Assembly: GCA_023416955.1 (NCBI GenBank)
Contig: JAEZGM010000042.1
Span: 124,001 to 188,000 of the forward strand
DNA from: Bacillota bacterium
GTDB taxonomy: Bacteria > Bacillota > Clostridia > Oscillospirales > Acutalibacteraceae
DNA length: 64,000 bases
Direction of reading: 5' to 3'
In this document: piece by piece, positions 34,825 to 43,767 of the stretch
How positions within the stretch are numbered: the stretch's first letter is position 1
How the letters are laid out: each line of letters starts with the position of its first letter
The notes under the pieces: generated by a model
Seen by the model: only the letters and a program-made list of their open reading frames with translations
The model's database searches: none
What the model was told of the DNA's origin: nothing
Position numbers and translations under genes: made by a program

Positions 34825-35160
34825 ATGAGTTGTTTTTCAGCAATTAAAGAAAACCGGGATTTTCGCAGAATTTACGGCAAGGGAAAATCCTATGTAAGCC
34901 CGGTTCTTGTAACCTATGTTATGAAAAACCGGAACAATACTGTTCGTATTGGAATCACCACGAGCAAGAAAACAGGAAACGCGGTCAAGCGCAACCGTTC
35001 GCGAAGAATCATTAGGGAAGCTTTTCGTTTGATTGCACCGGAGGTAAAGCCGGGTTTCGATTTTATTTTTGTGGCGCGGGGAAAAACGCCGTTTGTGAAA
35101 AGTACGGATATTTATTCCGCAATGAAACAGGCAATGAATAACGCAGGGGTTTTGAAATGA
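34825..35160 (+). CDS. rnpA: ribonuclease P protein component
   Basis: 111 residues: FSAIKENRDFRRIYGKGKSYVSP at the start and the RNR motif region KKTGNAVKRNRSRRIIREAFR, which contacts the RNase P RNA in tRNA 5' maturation. The ATG at 34825 is chosen over GTG at 34813; no strong ribosome-binding site precedes either. It overlaps yidD by 4 nt. Confidence 0.95.
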   Translation: MSCFSAIKENRDFRRIYGKGKSYVSPVLVTYVMKNRNNTVRIGITTSKKTGNAVKRNRSRRIIREAFRLIAPEVKPGFDFIFVARGKTPFVKSTDIYSAMKQAMNNAGVLK

Positions 35161-35393
35161 AACATCCGCTGATATGGCTAATCCGGTTTTATCAAACTGT
35201 AATTTCGCCTTATAAAAAGCCATGCTGCAAATATTACCCAACCTGCTCCGCTTACGCGATACAGGCGATTGAACGTTTTGGGACATTCAAAGGGACATGC
35301 CTCGCCGTTTACAGAATTTTACGCTGCAATCCGTTCAGCCGGGGCGGTTACGACCCTGTACCTGAAAAAAAAGGAAGAGCGACTACCAAATAG
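35157..35393 (+). CDS. yidD: membrane protein insertion efficiency factor YidD
   Basis: 78 residues: WLIRFYQTVISPYKKPCCKYYPTCSAYA and FSRGGYDPVP are the family hallmarks, with the conserved Cys cluster. Overlaps rnpA by 4 nt and lies 15 nt before yidC. Confidence 0.95.
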   Translation: MKHPLIWLIRFYQTVISPYKKPCCKYYPTCSAYAIQAIERFGTFKGTCLAVYRILRCNPFSRGGYDPVPEKKGRATTK

Positions 35394-35408
35394 AGGAGTA
35401 CCGCCTAT

Positions 35409-36476
35409 ATGATGGATATTTTTAATTTTTTAGGAAGCGTTCTGGGATATCTGCTCTGGTTTTTCTATTTAATTGTAAAGAATTATGGTATCGCAATCGT
35501 ATTGTTTACGATTGTTGCAAAAATGCTGACGATGCCTTTTACCATAAAATCGCAGAAATCCATGGCTGCAAACAGCCGAATGATGGTTAAGCAGCAGGAG
35601 CTTCAGAAAAAGTACGGCAATGACAAACAAAAATATCAGGAAGAAGTGCAAAAGCTGTACGAAAAAGAGGGAGTGAACCCTGCAAGCGGCTGTCTGACAA
35701 ACTTTGTTCCTCTGATTATTATGATGGGCTTGTATTATACGGTTATTAATCCGCTCGCAAACGCGCTCCATTTGTCGGGGGACGCGGTGAATAAAGGCGT
35801 GAACATGCTGAAAATGGTGCCCGGTCTCGGCTCCACTTTTGATACGCGTTACGCGCAGATTGAAATTGTTAAGCACTATTCCGAACTGAAGCCGCAGCTG
35901 ACCATGTTCAGCGGGGACGAACTGAGCCGCCTGGACTCCTTCAGCAAGGGATTTCACTTTTTGGGTCTGAATCTTCTGGATACCCCGGCGGACGGCAGTA
36001 ATATTTTCGGCACACTGTTCCAATCCAACCTGTGGATTATTCCTGTACTCTGCCTTTTGACTTCGCTGCTCAGCCAGTATTTTACCATGAAGCTGCAGCC
36101 CGGTATGCAGCAACAGCAGCAGGGCTGCATGAAATATATGCTCTACATTCTGCCTCTGTTCAGCGCATGGATTGCCTGCACAATGCCTGCCGCCGTCGGT
36201 TTTTACTGGATTATTTCCACTGTGGTCGGCTTTTTGCAGATTGTCTTTATGAATGTGTGGTATAATCCAACGGATTTGAACGCAAGAGCGGAAGCACAGC
36301 GAATCGCGCTGAGGGAGCAGGAGGAAGCAAAAATGTCTCCGTTGCCGCTTGCTGCGCAGCAAAGAATTTCCGCTGCTGTTTCTGAGAAAGAACCCGCTCA
36401 GTCAAAGCAGGCGCCGAGAAAATCAAAGGCCAAGAGTTCTAAAAATAATTCAGATTATTTGGGAACGAGAAAATAA
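35409..36476 (+). CDS. yidC: membrane protein insertase YidC/Oxa1
   Basis: 355 residues. About five or six hydrophobic helices, a cytosolic loop QQELQKKYGNDKQKYQEEVQKLYEKEGVNP, and PAAVGFYWIISTVVG near the last helix identify the insertase. It has no lipobox signal. The C terminus is a basic/Ala-rich tail. Two consecutive ATGs (35409 and 35412) follow TAGAGGAGTACC. Confidence 0.95.
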   Translation: MMDIFNFLGSVLGYLLWFFYLIVKNYGIAIVLFTIVAKMLTMPFTIKSQKSMAANSRMMVKQQELQKKYGNDKQKYQEEVQKLYEKEGVNPASGCLTNFVPLIIMMGLYYTVINPLANALHLSGDAVNKGVNMLKMVPGLGSTFDTRYAQIEIVKHYSELKPQLTMFSGDELSRLDSFSKGFHFLGLNLLDTPADGSNIFGTLFQSNLWIIPVLCLLTSLLSQYFTMKLQPGMQQQQQGCMKYMLYILPLFSAWIACTMPAAVGFYWIISTVVGFLQIVFMNVWYNPTDLNARAEAQRIALREQEEAKMSPLPLAAQQRISAAVSEKEPAQSKQAPRKSKAKSSKNNSDYLGTRK

Positions 36477-36499
36477 AAGACATACGGGGAGGAATTATT

Positions 36500-37336
36500 G
36501 TGATTAGAGAAGCAATCGCAACCGGTGATACCGTCGAATTAGCAAGGGAAGAAGCCTGCAGACAGCTTGGCGTGGAAACCTATGATGCTGAATTTGAAAT
36601 TCTTGAAATGCCTACAAAAAAGACATTTGGTCTTTTTGGCGGCAGCCCCGCAAAGGTTAGAGCATTTATCCAAAGCGGCCCCGCGGAGGCCGCGGCGGAA
36701 TACCTGAAAAAAGTACTTGCCCAAATGGGTATGAATTCGGTTAACATTGAGATTACGGAAGAGGAAAACGGCGCGCTGCTTTCCCTTTCCGGAGAAGACA
36801 TCGGATTTATCATCGGTCACCGCGGCGAAACGCTTGATGCGCTTCAGTATCTGGCGGGACTGGTTGCGAATCATATTGATAATTCCTATTACCGTATTAC
36901 ATTGGATATTGGAAATTACCGCGAAAAACGCCGGGAAACGTTGGACATTCTGGGTAAAAAAATGGCCGCGCGTGCGGTAAAGACCGGACGAAATGCTTCC
37001 CTCGAACCGATGAATCCATATGAACGCAGAATCATTCATACCGCCGTCCAGACAGTGGAAGGCGCAAAGTCGTGGTCGGAAGGCGAGGAACTGGCGCGTC
37101 ATGTGGTGATTGGTCCCGAAGCGGGCGAGCGCCCTTATCCGCGCAAGAATTTTGGAAACGGACAGCGCCGTCCCGGAAACGGAAGACCTCAGTCAAACAA
37201 TGGCGGGCAGCGGCAGACGCCTCCGCACCGTCAGGCTCCTTCTTCATCACAGACGCCGGTCGCCAGGCCGGCTGGCGGGGATGCCAGAATACAGAACAAA
37301 GCGCCGCTTTATGGCCGCATAGATACGAATAAATAA
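36500..37336 (+). CDS. jag: RNA-binding protein Jag/KhpB
   Basis: 278 residues from GTG at 36500 (GGGGAGGAATTATT upstream). A Jag-N domain (about 1-50; IREAIATGDTVELA...PTKKTFGLFG) is followed by a KH domain (FIIGHRGETLDALQYL) and an R3H domain (NPYERRIIHTAVQT). The last ~65 residues are a disordered Gln/Pro/Arg-rich tail. It binds RNA and affects cell elongation/division in Firmicutes. Confidence 0.94.
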   Translation: MIREAIATGDTVELAREEACRQLGVETYDAEFEILEMPTKKTFGLFGGSPAKVRAFIQSGPAEAAAEYLKKVLAQMGMNSVNIEITEEENGALLSLSGEDIGFIIGHRGETLDALQYLAGLVANHIDNSYYRITLDIGNYREKRRETLDILGKKMAARAVKTGRNASLEPMNPYERRIIHTAVQTVEGAKSWSEGEELARHVVIGPEAGERPYPRKNFGNGQRRPGNGRPQSNNGGQRQTPPHRQAPSSSQTPVARPAGGDARIQNKAPLYGRIDTNK

Positions 37337-37424
37337 TATTGCAATATATTTACAGCGTCGGGGCGGTTCGAAAGGATCGCCCTTTTTTGACGACAGCCGG
37401 GATCAGGCTCTTTTGGGAGGATTT

Positions 37425-38819
37425 ATGGAAACTCAAGCACAGAAATATAACGGTTCGTCCTCAACGATTGCCGCAATATCCACACCGCAGGGCGTGGGGG
37501 GAATCGGCATTGTGCGTATTTCGGGCCCTCAGGCGCGTGCTGTTGCACAGAAAGTTTTTACCGCGAAAAGCGGAAAAAGTCTGGACAGTCTGCGCGGGTA
37601 CCGGGCGCTTTACGGAAGGGTTTATGACGGGGAAGAAACGGTTGATGAAGCAATCGCGCTGAACTTTGCCGCGCCCGCCAGCTTTACCGGTGAAGATGTG
37701 GTAGAGCTTTCCTGCCACGGTGGGATGTATATTATGCAGCGTGTACTGAAAGCAGTATTTGCTGCCGGGGCGGTTCCTGCCGCGCCGGGTGAATTTACGC
37801 GCCGGGCTTTTATGAACGGGAAAATTGGGTTAACAGAAGCGGAATCCGTCATGCAGCTGATCGGCGCACAGGGTCGGCAGTCCGCAAAGGCCGCGCTGGC
37901 CGGGCATGACGGTGCGCTGGAAAAACGGATCGTAAATATTAGGGAGCAGTTGATTCATACCGCCGCGCATCTTTCTGCCTGGGCAGATTACCCGGAGGAT
38001 GAGATTCCAGAAGTCAGTACTGACGCACTGGAAGAAACGCTTGCGGCGGCGCACCAGAATTTGGATGATCTGCTTTGTCAGTTTGAAGCAGGGCGCGTAC
38101 TGCGCGAGGGTGTTCGAACCGTGATTGCCGGTCGGCCCAATGTAGGAAAATCTACGCTGATGAATTTGCTCGCCGGGTGCGAACGTTCCATTGTGACTGA
38201 ATACGCCGGAACCACGCGCGATGTGGTGGAGGAAACCGTGCTGCTCGGTGATGTGCCGCTGCTGCTTGCCGATACTGCCGGAATTCACCTGACGCAGGAT
38301 CCGGTCGAACAGATAGGGGTGCTGCGTGCAAGAGAGCGCTTACAGCAAGCGCAGCTCGTTCTGGCGGTGTTTGATTCATCACAGAAACTTACGGAAGACG
38401 ACCGCGAATTGGCGGAGCTGGCCGCCGGTTCACCGGCGATTGCTGTGATCAATAAAAACGATTTACCGGTCAAAATCAACATAGAGTATATAAAAATTAA
38501 TTTTAAACATATTGTTTATATTTCTGCTTTAAACGGCTTCGGCCTCACGGAGCTTCAGCAGGCAGTGGCAAAGCTGATGAAAACGGAGCAGCTGAATCCG
38601 GAGGAAGGAATTCTGTTTACCGAACGTCAGCGTGATTCGGCGCACCGTGCACAGGAATGTGTAACGGAAGCGCAAGCCGCTTTGCGGCAGGGAATGACGC
38701 TTGACGCGGTGACGGTTTCGATTGAAGGCGCGATATCTGCTTTGCTGGAATTAACCGGCGAGCGCGCGACCGAAGCGGTCGTGGATTCCGTGTTTTCTCA
38801 TTTCTGTGTGGGTAAGTAA
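37425..38819 (+). CDS. mnmE: tRNA uridine-5-carboxymethylaminomethyl GTPase MnmE
   Basis: 464 residues from the ATG at 37425 (GGGAGGATTT upstream). The N-terminal tetrahydrofolate-binding domain has TIAAISTPQGVGGIGIVRISGP. The G domain has GRPNVGKST, DTAGI and NKNDL. It ends in the required CVGK. With MnmG it modifies U34 of tRNAs. Confidence 0.97.
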   Translation: METQAQKYNGSSSTIAAISTPQGVGGIGIVRISGPQARAVAQKVFTAKSGKSLDSLRGYRALYGRVYDGEETVDEAIALNFAAPASFTGEDVVELSCHGGMYIMQRVLKAVFAAGAVPAAPGEFTRRAFMNGKIGLTEAESVMQLIGAQGRQSAKAALAGHDGALEKRIVNIREQLIHTAAHLSAWADYPEDEIPEVSTDALEETLAAAHQNLDDLLCQFEAGRVLREGVRTVIAGRPNVGKSTLMNLLAGCERSIVTEYAGTTRDVVEETVLLGDVPLLLADTAGIHLTQDPVEQIGVLRARERLQQAQLVLAVFDSSQKLTEDDRELAELAAGSPAIAVINKNDLPVKINIEYIKINFKHIVYISALNGFGLTELQQAVAKLMKTEQLNPEEGILFTERQRDSAHRAQECVTEAQAALRQGMTLDAVTVSIEGAISALLELTGERATEAVVDSVFSHFCVGK

Positions 38820-38852
38820 TTTGAATCGGTCTTGGCAATAGGGGGAAACGAT

Positions 38853-40748
38853 ATGAAGTATGAAGCGGGAAGCTATGATGTTGTTGTCATTGGCGCGGGT
38901 CACGCGGGAATTGAAGCTGCGCTTGCTTCAGCGCGGCTTGGCTGCGCAACCTGTGTGTTTACGATCAATATGGACGCGGTGGGCAACTGCCCCTGTAATC
39001 CGTCCATCGGCGGTACGGCAAAAGGGCATTTGGTGCGGGAAATTGACGCGCTGGGCGGGGAAATGGGAAGAACCGCCGACGCCGCCACCATTCAGAGCAG
39101 AATGCTGAACCGCGGCAAGGGCCCTGCCGTTCATTCTCTGCGCGCGCAGATTGACCGCCGTGAATACGGAAAAATCATGAAGCACAAGCTGGAACTACAG
39201 CCAAACCTGGACTTGAAGCAGGCTGAAATTGTGGATTTGATTCACGAAGAAGACGGCGGCTGGCAGGTCGTTACGCGTATGGAAGCGGTGTACCGTACCA
39301 AAGCGGTTGTGCTTGCAACCGGAACTTATTTAGACGGTAAAATTTATGTCGGCGACGTTTCCTACAAGAGTGGACCGGACGGGATGTTTCCGGCTTCCTT
39401 CTTAAGTGAATCGCTGAAAAAACTGGATCTGCGGCTGCGCCGTTTTAAGACGGGAACCCCCGCTCGTGTCAACCGCTCCAGTGTGGATTTTTCTAATTTG
39501 GAGGAGCAGGCGGGCGACGAGCCGATTGTGCCGTTTTCCTATGATACGCTGGAACCGTTGCAGAACCGTGCTGTTTGCCATATTTCGTGGACAAACAGTG
39601 AAACGAAGCGCATTATTCTGGAAAATATTCACCGTTCCCCACTTTACGGAGGAAAAATAGAGGGGGTCGGCCCCCGATACTGCCCAAGCATTGAGGATAA
39701 GATTGTACGTTTTGCGGACAAGCCCCGCCATCAGCTCTTTATTGAGCCTTGCGGCCTTGATACGGAGGAGTTGTACCTTCAGGGAATGAGTTCTTCCCTT
39801 CCCGAAGATGTTCAGCTCGCTTTTTATCGCTCCATACCGGGCATGGAACACGTTGAAATTATGCGCTCCGCTTACGCGATTGAATATGACTGTGTAGACC
39901 CGACACAGATGGGCGCGACGCTGGAGTTTCTGGATTGCCCCGGCCTTTACGGAGCGGGTCAGTTTAACGGTAGCTCCGGTTATGAAGAAGCCGCGGCGCA
40001 GGGCTTGGTTGCGGGAATTAACGCGGCTTTGAAGGTACTTGGCAGGGAGCCGATGATTCTCGACCGTGCAAGCTCTTACATCGGCACCCTGGTAGACGAC
40101 CTGATTACGAAGGGCGTGACCGACCCTTACCGCATGATGACTTCCCGCAGCGAGTACCGTCTTGTTCTGCGGCAGGACAATGCGGACGAGCGCCTGACCC
40201 CGATTGGGAGAGAAATCGGACTGATTTCCGATGCTCGCTGGGAGCGTTTTTTGACCAAAGAACAGCTGAAAAAAGAGGAGCGAAAACGTGTCGAAAACAC
40301 TGTTTTTTCCCCGTCTGAAGCGCTGAACAAGCTGCTTGTTTCACATGGAACATCGACTGTTTCCACGGGAGTAAGGCTGTCGGATTTGATTCGCAGGCCG
40401 GAGCTTGATTACGAAAAGCTGACATCAATTGATGCGGAGCGCACCGCCCTCGATGCGGCGGTGTTTGAAAATGTAGAGATTGAACTAAAGTATGAGGGAT
40501 ACATTAAGCGGCAGAGAGCGGATATCTCGGAAGTGCGCCGTCTGGAGCAGCGCCGTTTGCCCGATCATGCCGATTATACGGAAGTAGTTGGGCTCCGGAA
40601 AGAAGCGCAGGAGAAGCTGAACAAGGTAAGGCCGCAAAGCATCGGTCAGGCGGCGCGTATTTCCGGGGTCAGTCCGGCTGATATTTCTGTGTTGCTGATT
40701 TGGCTGACGAAGTTCGACCGTGATACGGCGCAAAAGCTGAATTCATAA
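38853..40748 (+). CDS. mnmG: tRNA uridine-5-carboxymethylaminomethyl enzyme MnmG (GidA)
   Basis: 631 residues from the ATG at 38853 (AGGGGGAAACG upstream). The FAD site is YDVVVIGAGHAGIEAALA. NCPCNPSIGGTAKGHLVREIDALGG and GLYGAGQFNGSSGYEEAAAQG are diagnostic. Partner of MnmE, 33 nt upstream. A parS-like site lies at 40337. Confidence 0.97.
   Translation: MKYEAGSYDVVVIGAGHAGIEAALASARLGCATCVFTINMDAVGNCPCNPSIGGTAKGHLVREIDALGGEMGRTADAATIQSRMLNRGKGPAVHSLRAQIDRREYGKIMKHKLELQPNLDLKQAEIVDLIHEEDGGWQVVTRMEAVYRTKAVVLATGTYLDGKIYVGDVSYKSGPDGMFPASFLSESLKKLDLRLRRFKTGTPARVNRSSVDFSNLEEQAGDEPIVPFSYDTLEPLQNRAVCHISWTNSETKRIILENIHRSPLYGGKIEGVGPRYCPSIEDKIVRFADKPRHQLFIEPCGLDTEELYLQGMSSSLPEDVQLAFYRSIPGMEHVEIMRSAYAIEYDCVDPTQMGATLEFLDCPGLYGAGQFNGSSGYEEAAAQGLVAGINAALKVLGREPMILDRASSYIGTLVDDLITKGVTDPYRMMTSRSEYRLVLRQDNADERLTPIGREIGLISDARWERFLTKEQLKKEERKRVENTVFSPSEALNKLLVSHGTSTVSTGVRLSDLIRRPELDYEKLTSIDAERTALDAAVFENVEIELKYEGYIKRQRADISEVRRLEQRRLPDHADYTEVVGLRKEAQEKLNKVRPQSIGQAARISGVSPADISVLLIWLTKFDRDTAQKLNS
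40337..40352. promoter_or_regulatory. parS-like site inside mnmG
   Basis: TGTTTCACATGGAACA has 14 of 16 matches to TGTTTCACGTGAAACA. It is about 6 kb right of dnaA. Confidence 0.45.
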
Positions 40749-40766
40749 ACAGAAAGGCGGGCAACC

Positions 40767-41480
40767 ATGGAAGATATACGCGCGTTGTTGATGCAGTACG
40801 CGGATTCATATGGATTGGAAGTAAATCAAGCGGCAGCCGAGCGCTTTCAAACCTATATGGAGCTGTTGGTTGAATGGAACGAGAAAATTAATCTGACCGC
40901 CATTACCGAGCCGCGGGAAATCGCGGTTAAGCATTTCTTGGATAGTATTCTTATATTAAAGTATATGGATGTTCCGCAGCACGCAAGCTTGATTGACGTC
41001 GGTACCGGCGCGGGTTTCCCCGGGATTCCGCTGAAAATTATGCGCTCCGACATCAGCCTTACTCTGCTTGACGGGCTGAATAAAAGGCTTGTTGTTTTGC
41101 AGGATATTTTGCAGAAGCTGGGGCTGAAAGCCGAGACCGTTCACGCGCGAGCGGAGGAAGCCGGGCGTCTGACAAAACACCGTGTTTCCTATGATTTTGC
41201 CACGGCGCGTGCGGTTGCGCCGCTGAATCTGCTGTGCGAATACTGCCTGCCGTTCTTGAAAATGGGCGGCACGTTTGCCGCGATGAAAGGGCCGGATATT
41301 ACAGAGGAATTGGACGGGGCAAAAAACGCAATTCGCCTCTTGGGATGCGATCTGCGTGAGGTAAAAGAGTTTGCGCTACCTAACGGGGACGGGCGAAGCC
41401 TGGTGCTGATTACACGCGTCAAATCGCTGAATGACTTGTACCCTCGCCATGGGTCAAAGATTTCGAAGAAGCCGTTGTAA
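40767..41480 (+). CDS. rsmG: 16S rRNA (guanine-527-N7)-methyltransferase
   Basis: 237 residues. The SAM-binding motif LIDVGTGAGFPGIPLKI and the N-terminal WNEKINLTAITEPREIAVKHFLDS are typical of RsmG/GidB. It is in its usual place after mnmG and is followed by a terminator. Confidence 0.96.
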   Translation: MEDIRALLMQYADSYGLEVNQAAAERFQTYMELLVEWNEKINLTAITEPREIAVKHFLDSILILKYMDVPQHASLIDVGTGAGFPGIPLKIMRSDISLTLLDGLNKRLVVLQDILQKLGLKAETVHARAEEAGRLTKHRVSYDFATARAVAPLNLLCEYCLPFLKMGGTFAAMKGPDITEELDGAKNAIRLLGCDLREVKEFALPNGDGRSLVLITRVKSLNDLYPRHGSKISKKPL

Positions 41481-41828
41481 ACGAAAAACAGAAAACAAAA
41501 AGGAGCGGAATGAACCCGCTCCTTTTTTTGAATCCGGAAAGAAAGTTTTCCACGGATTTTTATAATACGGTGGAAAATTAGCCTTATAATGTGCTTTGGG
41601 GAAAGTCCGAATTCTATAGAACGTTTTTCACTTTATTTTGCAATTTTGTTGAAAACCTTTTGCTTATTAGTAAATGATTAGAAAAGCATTTATAATCCGT
41701 GCCGAATCTACTGAATTTCGCAGAAAATGACAAAACATTTTTTTGCAGCCTCCATAAAACTACAAATAAATTCCCGTAATCATGCTATTCTAATCAGGAA
41801 AGGACAAGCAGAGAGGCGGTGTTTTTGT
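41481..41828. other. rsmG-noc intergenic region
   Basis: 348 bp. After the terminator there is an inverted repeat TTTTCCAC (41546-41553) and GTGGAAAA (41570-41577) flanking TATAAT, and a TGTTGAAAA at 41647. It may be an operator or weak DnaA-box cluster. No noc promoter with both boxes was recognised. Confidence 0.45.
41501..41529 (+). terminator. intrinsic terminator after rsmG
   Basis: GGAGCGG pairs with CCGCTCC and is followed by seven T. Confidence 0.9.
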
Positions 41829-42641
41829 ATGCTGTTCAGCGAGAAAAACAAAATAGTGCAGATTGATATCAACGCTATTTACCCGAATCCGGCTCAGCCG
41901 CGGAAAGTGTTCAGCGAACAGGAACTGATTGAGCTTTCGCGCAGTATTCGGACAAGTGGGTTGCTCCAACCGATTACTGTGCGTCGTATCGGCACCGGAT
42001 ATGAGCTGATCGCCGGGGAACGCCGGCTGCGCGCCTGTAAAATCGCCGGACTTTCGACTGTTTCGTGTATCGTAAGCGATTGCTCCGCACAGGACAGCGC
42101 TCTGTTTTCTTTGTTAGAAAATCTTCAGCGTCAGGATCTTCAGATTTTCGAGGAAGCGGAAGGAATTCAGCGGTTAATTGAGGAATGGCATGTGACGCAG
42201 GAAGAGGCGGCGCTTCGCCTTGGAAAAAGTCAGTCGACTGTTGCAAATAAACTGAGGCTGCTCAAGCTTTCGGAGACACAGCGACTCAAAATTACAAATG
42301 CCGGTTTGACCGAGCGCCATGCGCGGGCGTTGCTTCGCATTGGCGACGAAAAAGTACGGGATAAGGTCCTGGATGAAATTATACTCCGCAATATGAATGT
42401 GCAGCAGACGGATTCCTACATAGAGCATCTTTTAAGCGGTAAGAAAAAAGTAAAGAATAGATCCATTGTTGTTGTAAAAGATGTTCGAGTATTTTTAAAT
42501 ACGATTCAACATGCCGTTGAAACGATGAAAAAAAGTGGAATTAACGCGCAAGCGCTGAAAAGCGAAAATGAAGAGTATATTGAATGTATTGTGCGTATTC
42601 CAAAAGGAAATGCCGCCGCAGGAGGCAGAAAACCTGCCTGA
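41829..42641 (+). CDS. noc: nucleoid occlusion protein Noc (ParB family)
   Basis: 270 residues from the ATG at 41829; the ORF start at 41727 has no support. A ParB/Sulfiredoxin N-terminal domain has YPNPAQPRKVFSE and LIAGERRLRACKIAG; the C-box region has SLLENLQRQDLQIFEEAEGIQRLI; the helix-turn-helix is VTQEEAALRLGKSQSTVANKLRLLKL. The position upstream of parA/parB is that of noc in Bacillus. Noc binds its own palindrome and keeps the division ring off the nucleoid; being a second ParB is a formal alternative. Confidence 0.88.
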   Translation: MLFSEKNKIVQIDINAIYPNPAQPRKVFSEQELIELSRSIRTSGLLQPITVRRIGTGYELIAGERRLRACKIAGLSTVSCIVSDCSAQDSALFSLLENLQRQDLQIFEEAEGIQRLIEEWHVTQEEAALRLGKSQSTVANKLRLLKLSETQRLKITNAGLTERHARALLRIGDEKVRDKVLDEIILRNMNVQQTDSYIEHLLSGKKKVKNRSIVVVKDVRVFLNTIQHAVETMKKSGINAQALKSENEEYIECIVRIPKGNAAAGGRKPA

Positions 42642-42685
42642 TATTGCTTATAAGGTTTACTCCTATTCCCTATATCATTTCCCAC

Positions 42686-42716
42686 AAAAGGGGCCGGACG
42701 AAAGTTCGGCCTCTTT
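42686..42716 (+). terminator. intrinsic terminator after noc
   Basis: AAAAG.GGCCG.AC pairs with GT.CGGCC.CTTTT and is followed at once by the parS-like site. Confidence 0.7.
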
Positions 42717-42732
42717 TGTTTCACATGAAACA
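42717..42732. promoter_or_regulatory. parS-like site upstream of parA
   Basis: TGTTTCACATGAAACA matches 15 of 16 bases of the Bacillus parS. It begins immediately after the noc terminator. Confidence 0.8.
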
Positions 42733-42784
42733 TTGTGTAAAAATCGGCAAAAAATCTTTATCTTACGTGAAAAGCGTGTTATAA

Positions 42785-42929
42785 TGTAGTCAGTTCACTT
42801 GAAAACAAAACCAATCTCAAGGTAACTGCTGATTGTCTTATGACTTAATCATCGGTTACCTAGGCGTAGAATCCATAAAGAAAGATCTTGCGCTTGTTTC
42901 TTGGATGTTTTCTAAAGCTTCTGACTACA
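42785..42929. repeat. family A repeat, copy A2, interrupted by a 74-bp insert
   Basis: Outer ends TGTAGTCAG and CTGACTACA are perfect inverted repeats. The left part (TTGAAAACAAAACCAATCTC) and the right part (TTTCTTGGATGTTTTCTAAAG) match A1 and A3, but 74 bp (about 42820-42893) separate them. The insert begins with a deleted family B element (42821-42860). Lies between the parS site and parA. Confidence 0.8.
42821..42860. repeat. family B repeat with internal deletion, inside A2
   Basis: GGTAACTGCTGATT and AATCATCGGTTACC are the two ends of a B element, in reverse orientation, around 12 bp. The central CAATTC/GAATTG stem is missing. About 33 bp of unrelated DNA follows before the right half of A2. 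Confidence 0.7.
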
Positions 42930-42985
42930 AAACACAGTTTATATCTGTATTTGAAAACATACCGTATTGCATCAGGAGGACGAAA

Positions 42986-43753
42986 ATGGGGAAAATCATT
43001 GCGATAGCAAACCAAAAAGGCGGCGTGGGGAAAACGACTACCGCTGTCAATCTTTCTGCTGCGCTGGGTATGAAGGGAAAGAAAACCATGCTGGTTGATA
43101 TTGACCCGCAGGGGAACTCTTCAAGCGGGCTTGGTGTTGACCGCCGAAAGCTGAAAAATACGGTTTACGAAGTGCTGACGGGCGACGCCAAAGCGGAGGA
43201 TGTCATTATTCATACGGAATTTGAGCATCTTGATCTGATTCCGTCCAGTATGGACCTTGCCGCCGCCGAAATTGAGCTTGCCGCGCTGGAACATCGTGAA
43301 GCAATCTTAAAAGACGCGCTGATTCCCCTTCGGGAGCAGTACGATTACATATTGATCGACTGCCCGCCGTCGCTCGGCATGATCACCACCAATGCGCTTT
43401 GCCTCGCCGACACACTACTGGTGCCGATTCAGTGTGAATACTATGCACTGGAGGGGCTTTCCCAGCTGATGAATACCGTTCGGCGTGTCAAACGGCAGTA
43501 TAATGAGCTGTTGGATATTGAGGGTGTGCTTCTGACCATGTACGACGGCAGGCTGAACCTGACGCAGCAGGTCGTGGAGGAAGTGAAGAAATATTTTCCC
43601 CGCAAGGTGTTCACAACGGTGATTCCGCGCGCGGTGCGCCTTTCCGAAGCGCCCAGCTTCGGGCGTCCGATTCAGTATTTTGATAAGACATCACGCGCGG
43701 CAGGTTGCTACAATGCATTAGCGGACGAAATTTTGACCAATAATAAAAAATAA
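42986..43753 (+). CDS. parA: chromosome partitioning ATPase ParA/Soj
   Basis: 255 residues from the ATG at 42986 (AGGAGGACGAAA upstream). The deviant Walker A is QKGGVGKTTTAVNL, with LIDCPPSLG and VPIQCEYYALEG further on. The upstream ORF part is repeat DNA and not coding. Works with ParB; 14 nt before parB. Confidence 0.97.
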   Translation: MGKIIAIANQKGGVGKTTTAVNLSAALGMKGKKTMLVDIDPQGNSSSGLGVDRRKLKNTVYEVLTGDAKAEDVIIHTEFEHLDLIPSSMDLAAAEIELAALEHREAILKDALIPLREQYDYILIDCPPSLGMITTNALCLADTLLVPIQCEYYALEGLSQLMNTVRRVKRQYNELLDIEGVLLTMYDGRLNLTQQVVEEVKKYFPRKVFTTVIPRAVRLSEAPSFGRPIQYFDKTSRAAGCYNALADEILTNNKK

Positions 43754-43767
43754 CGGGAGGAAATGCA

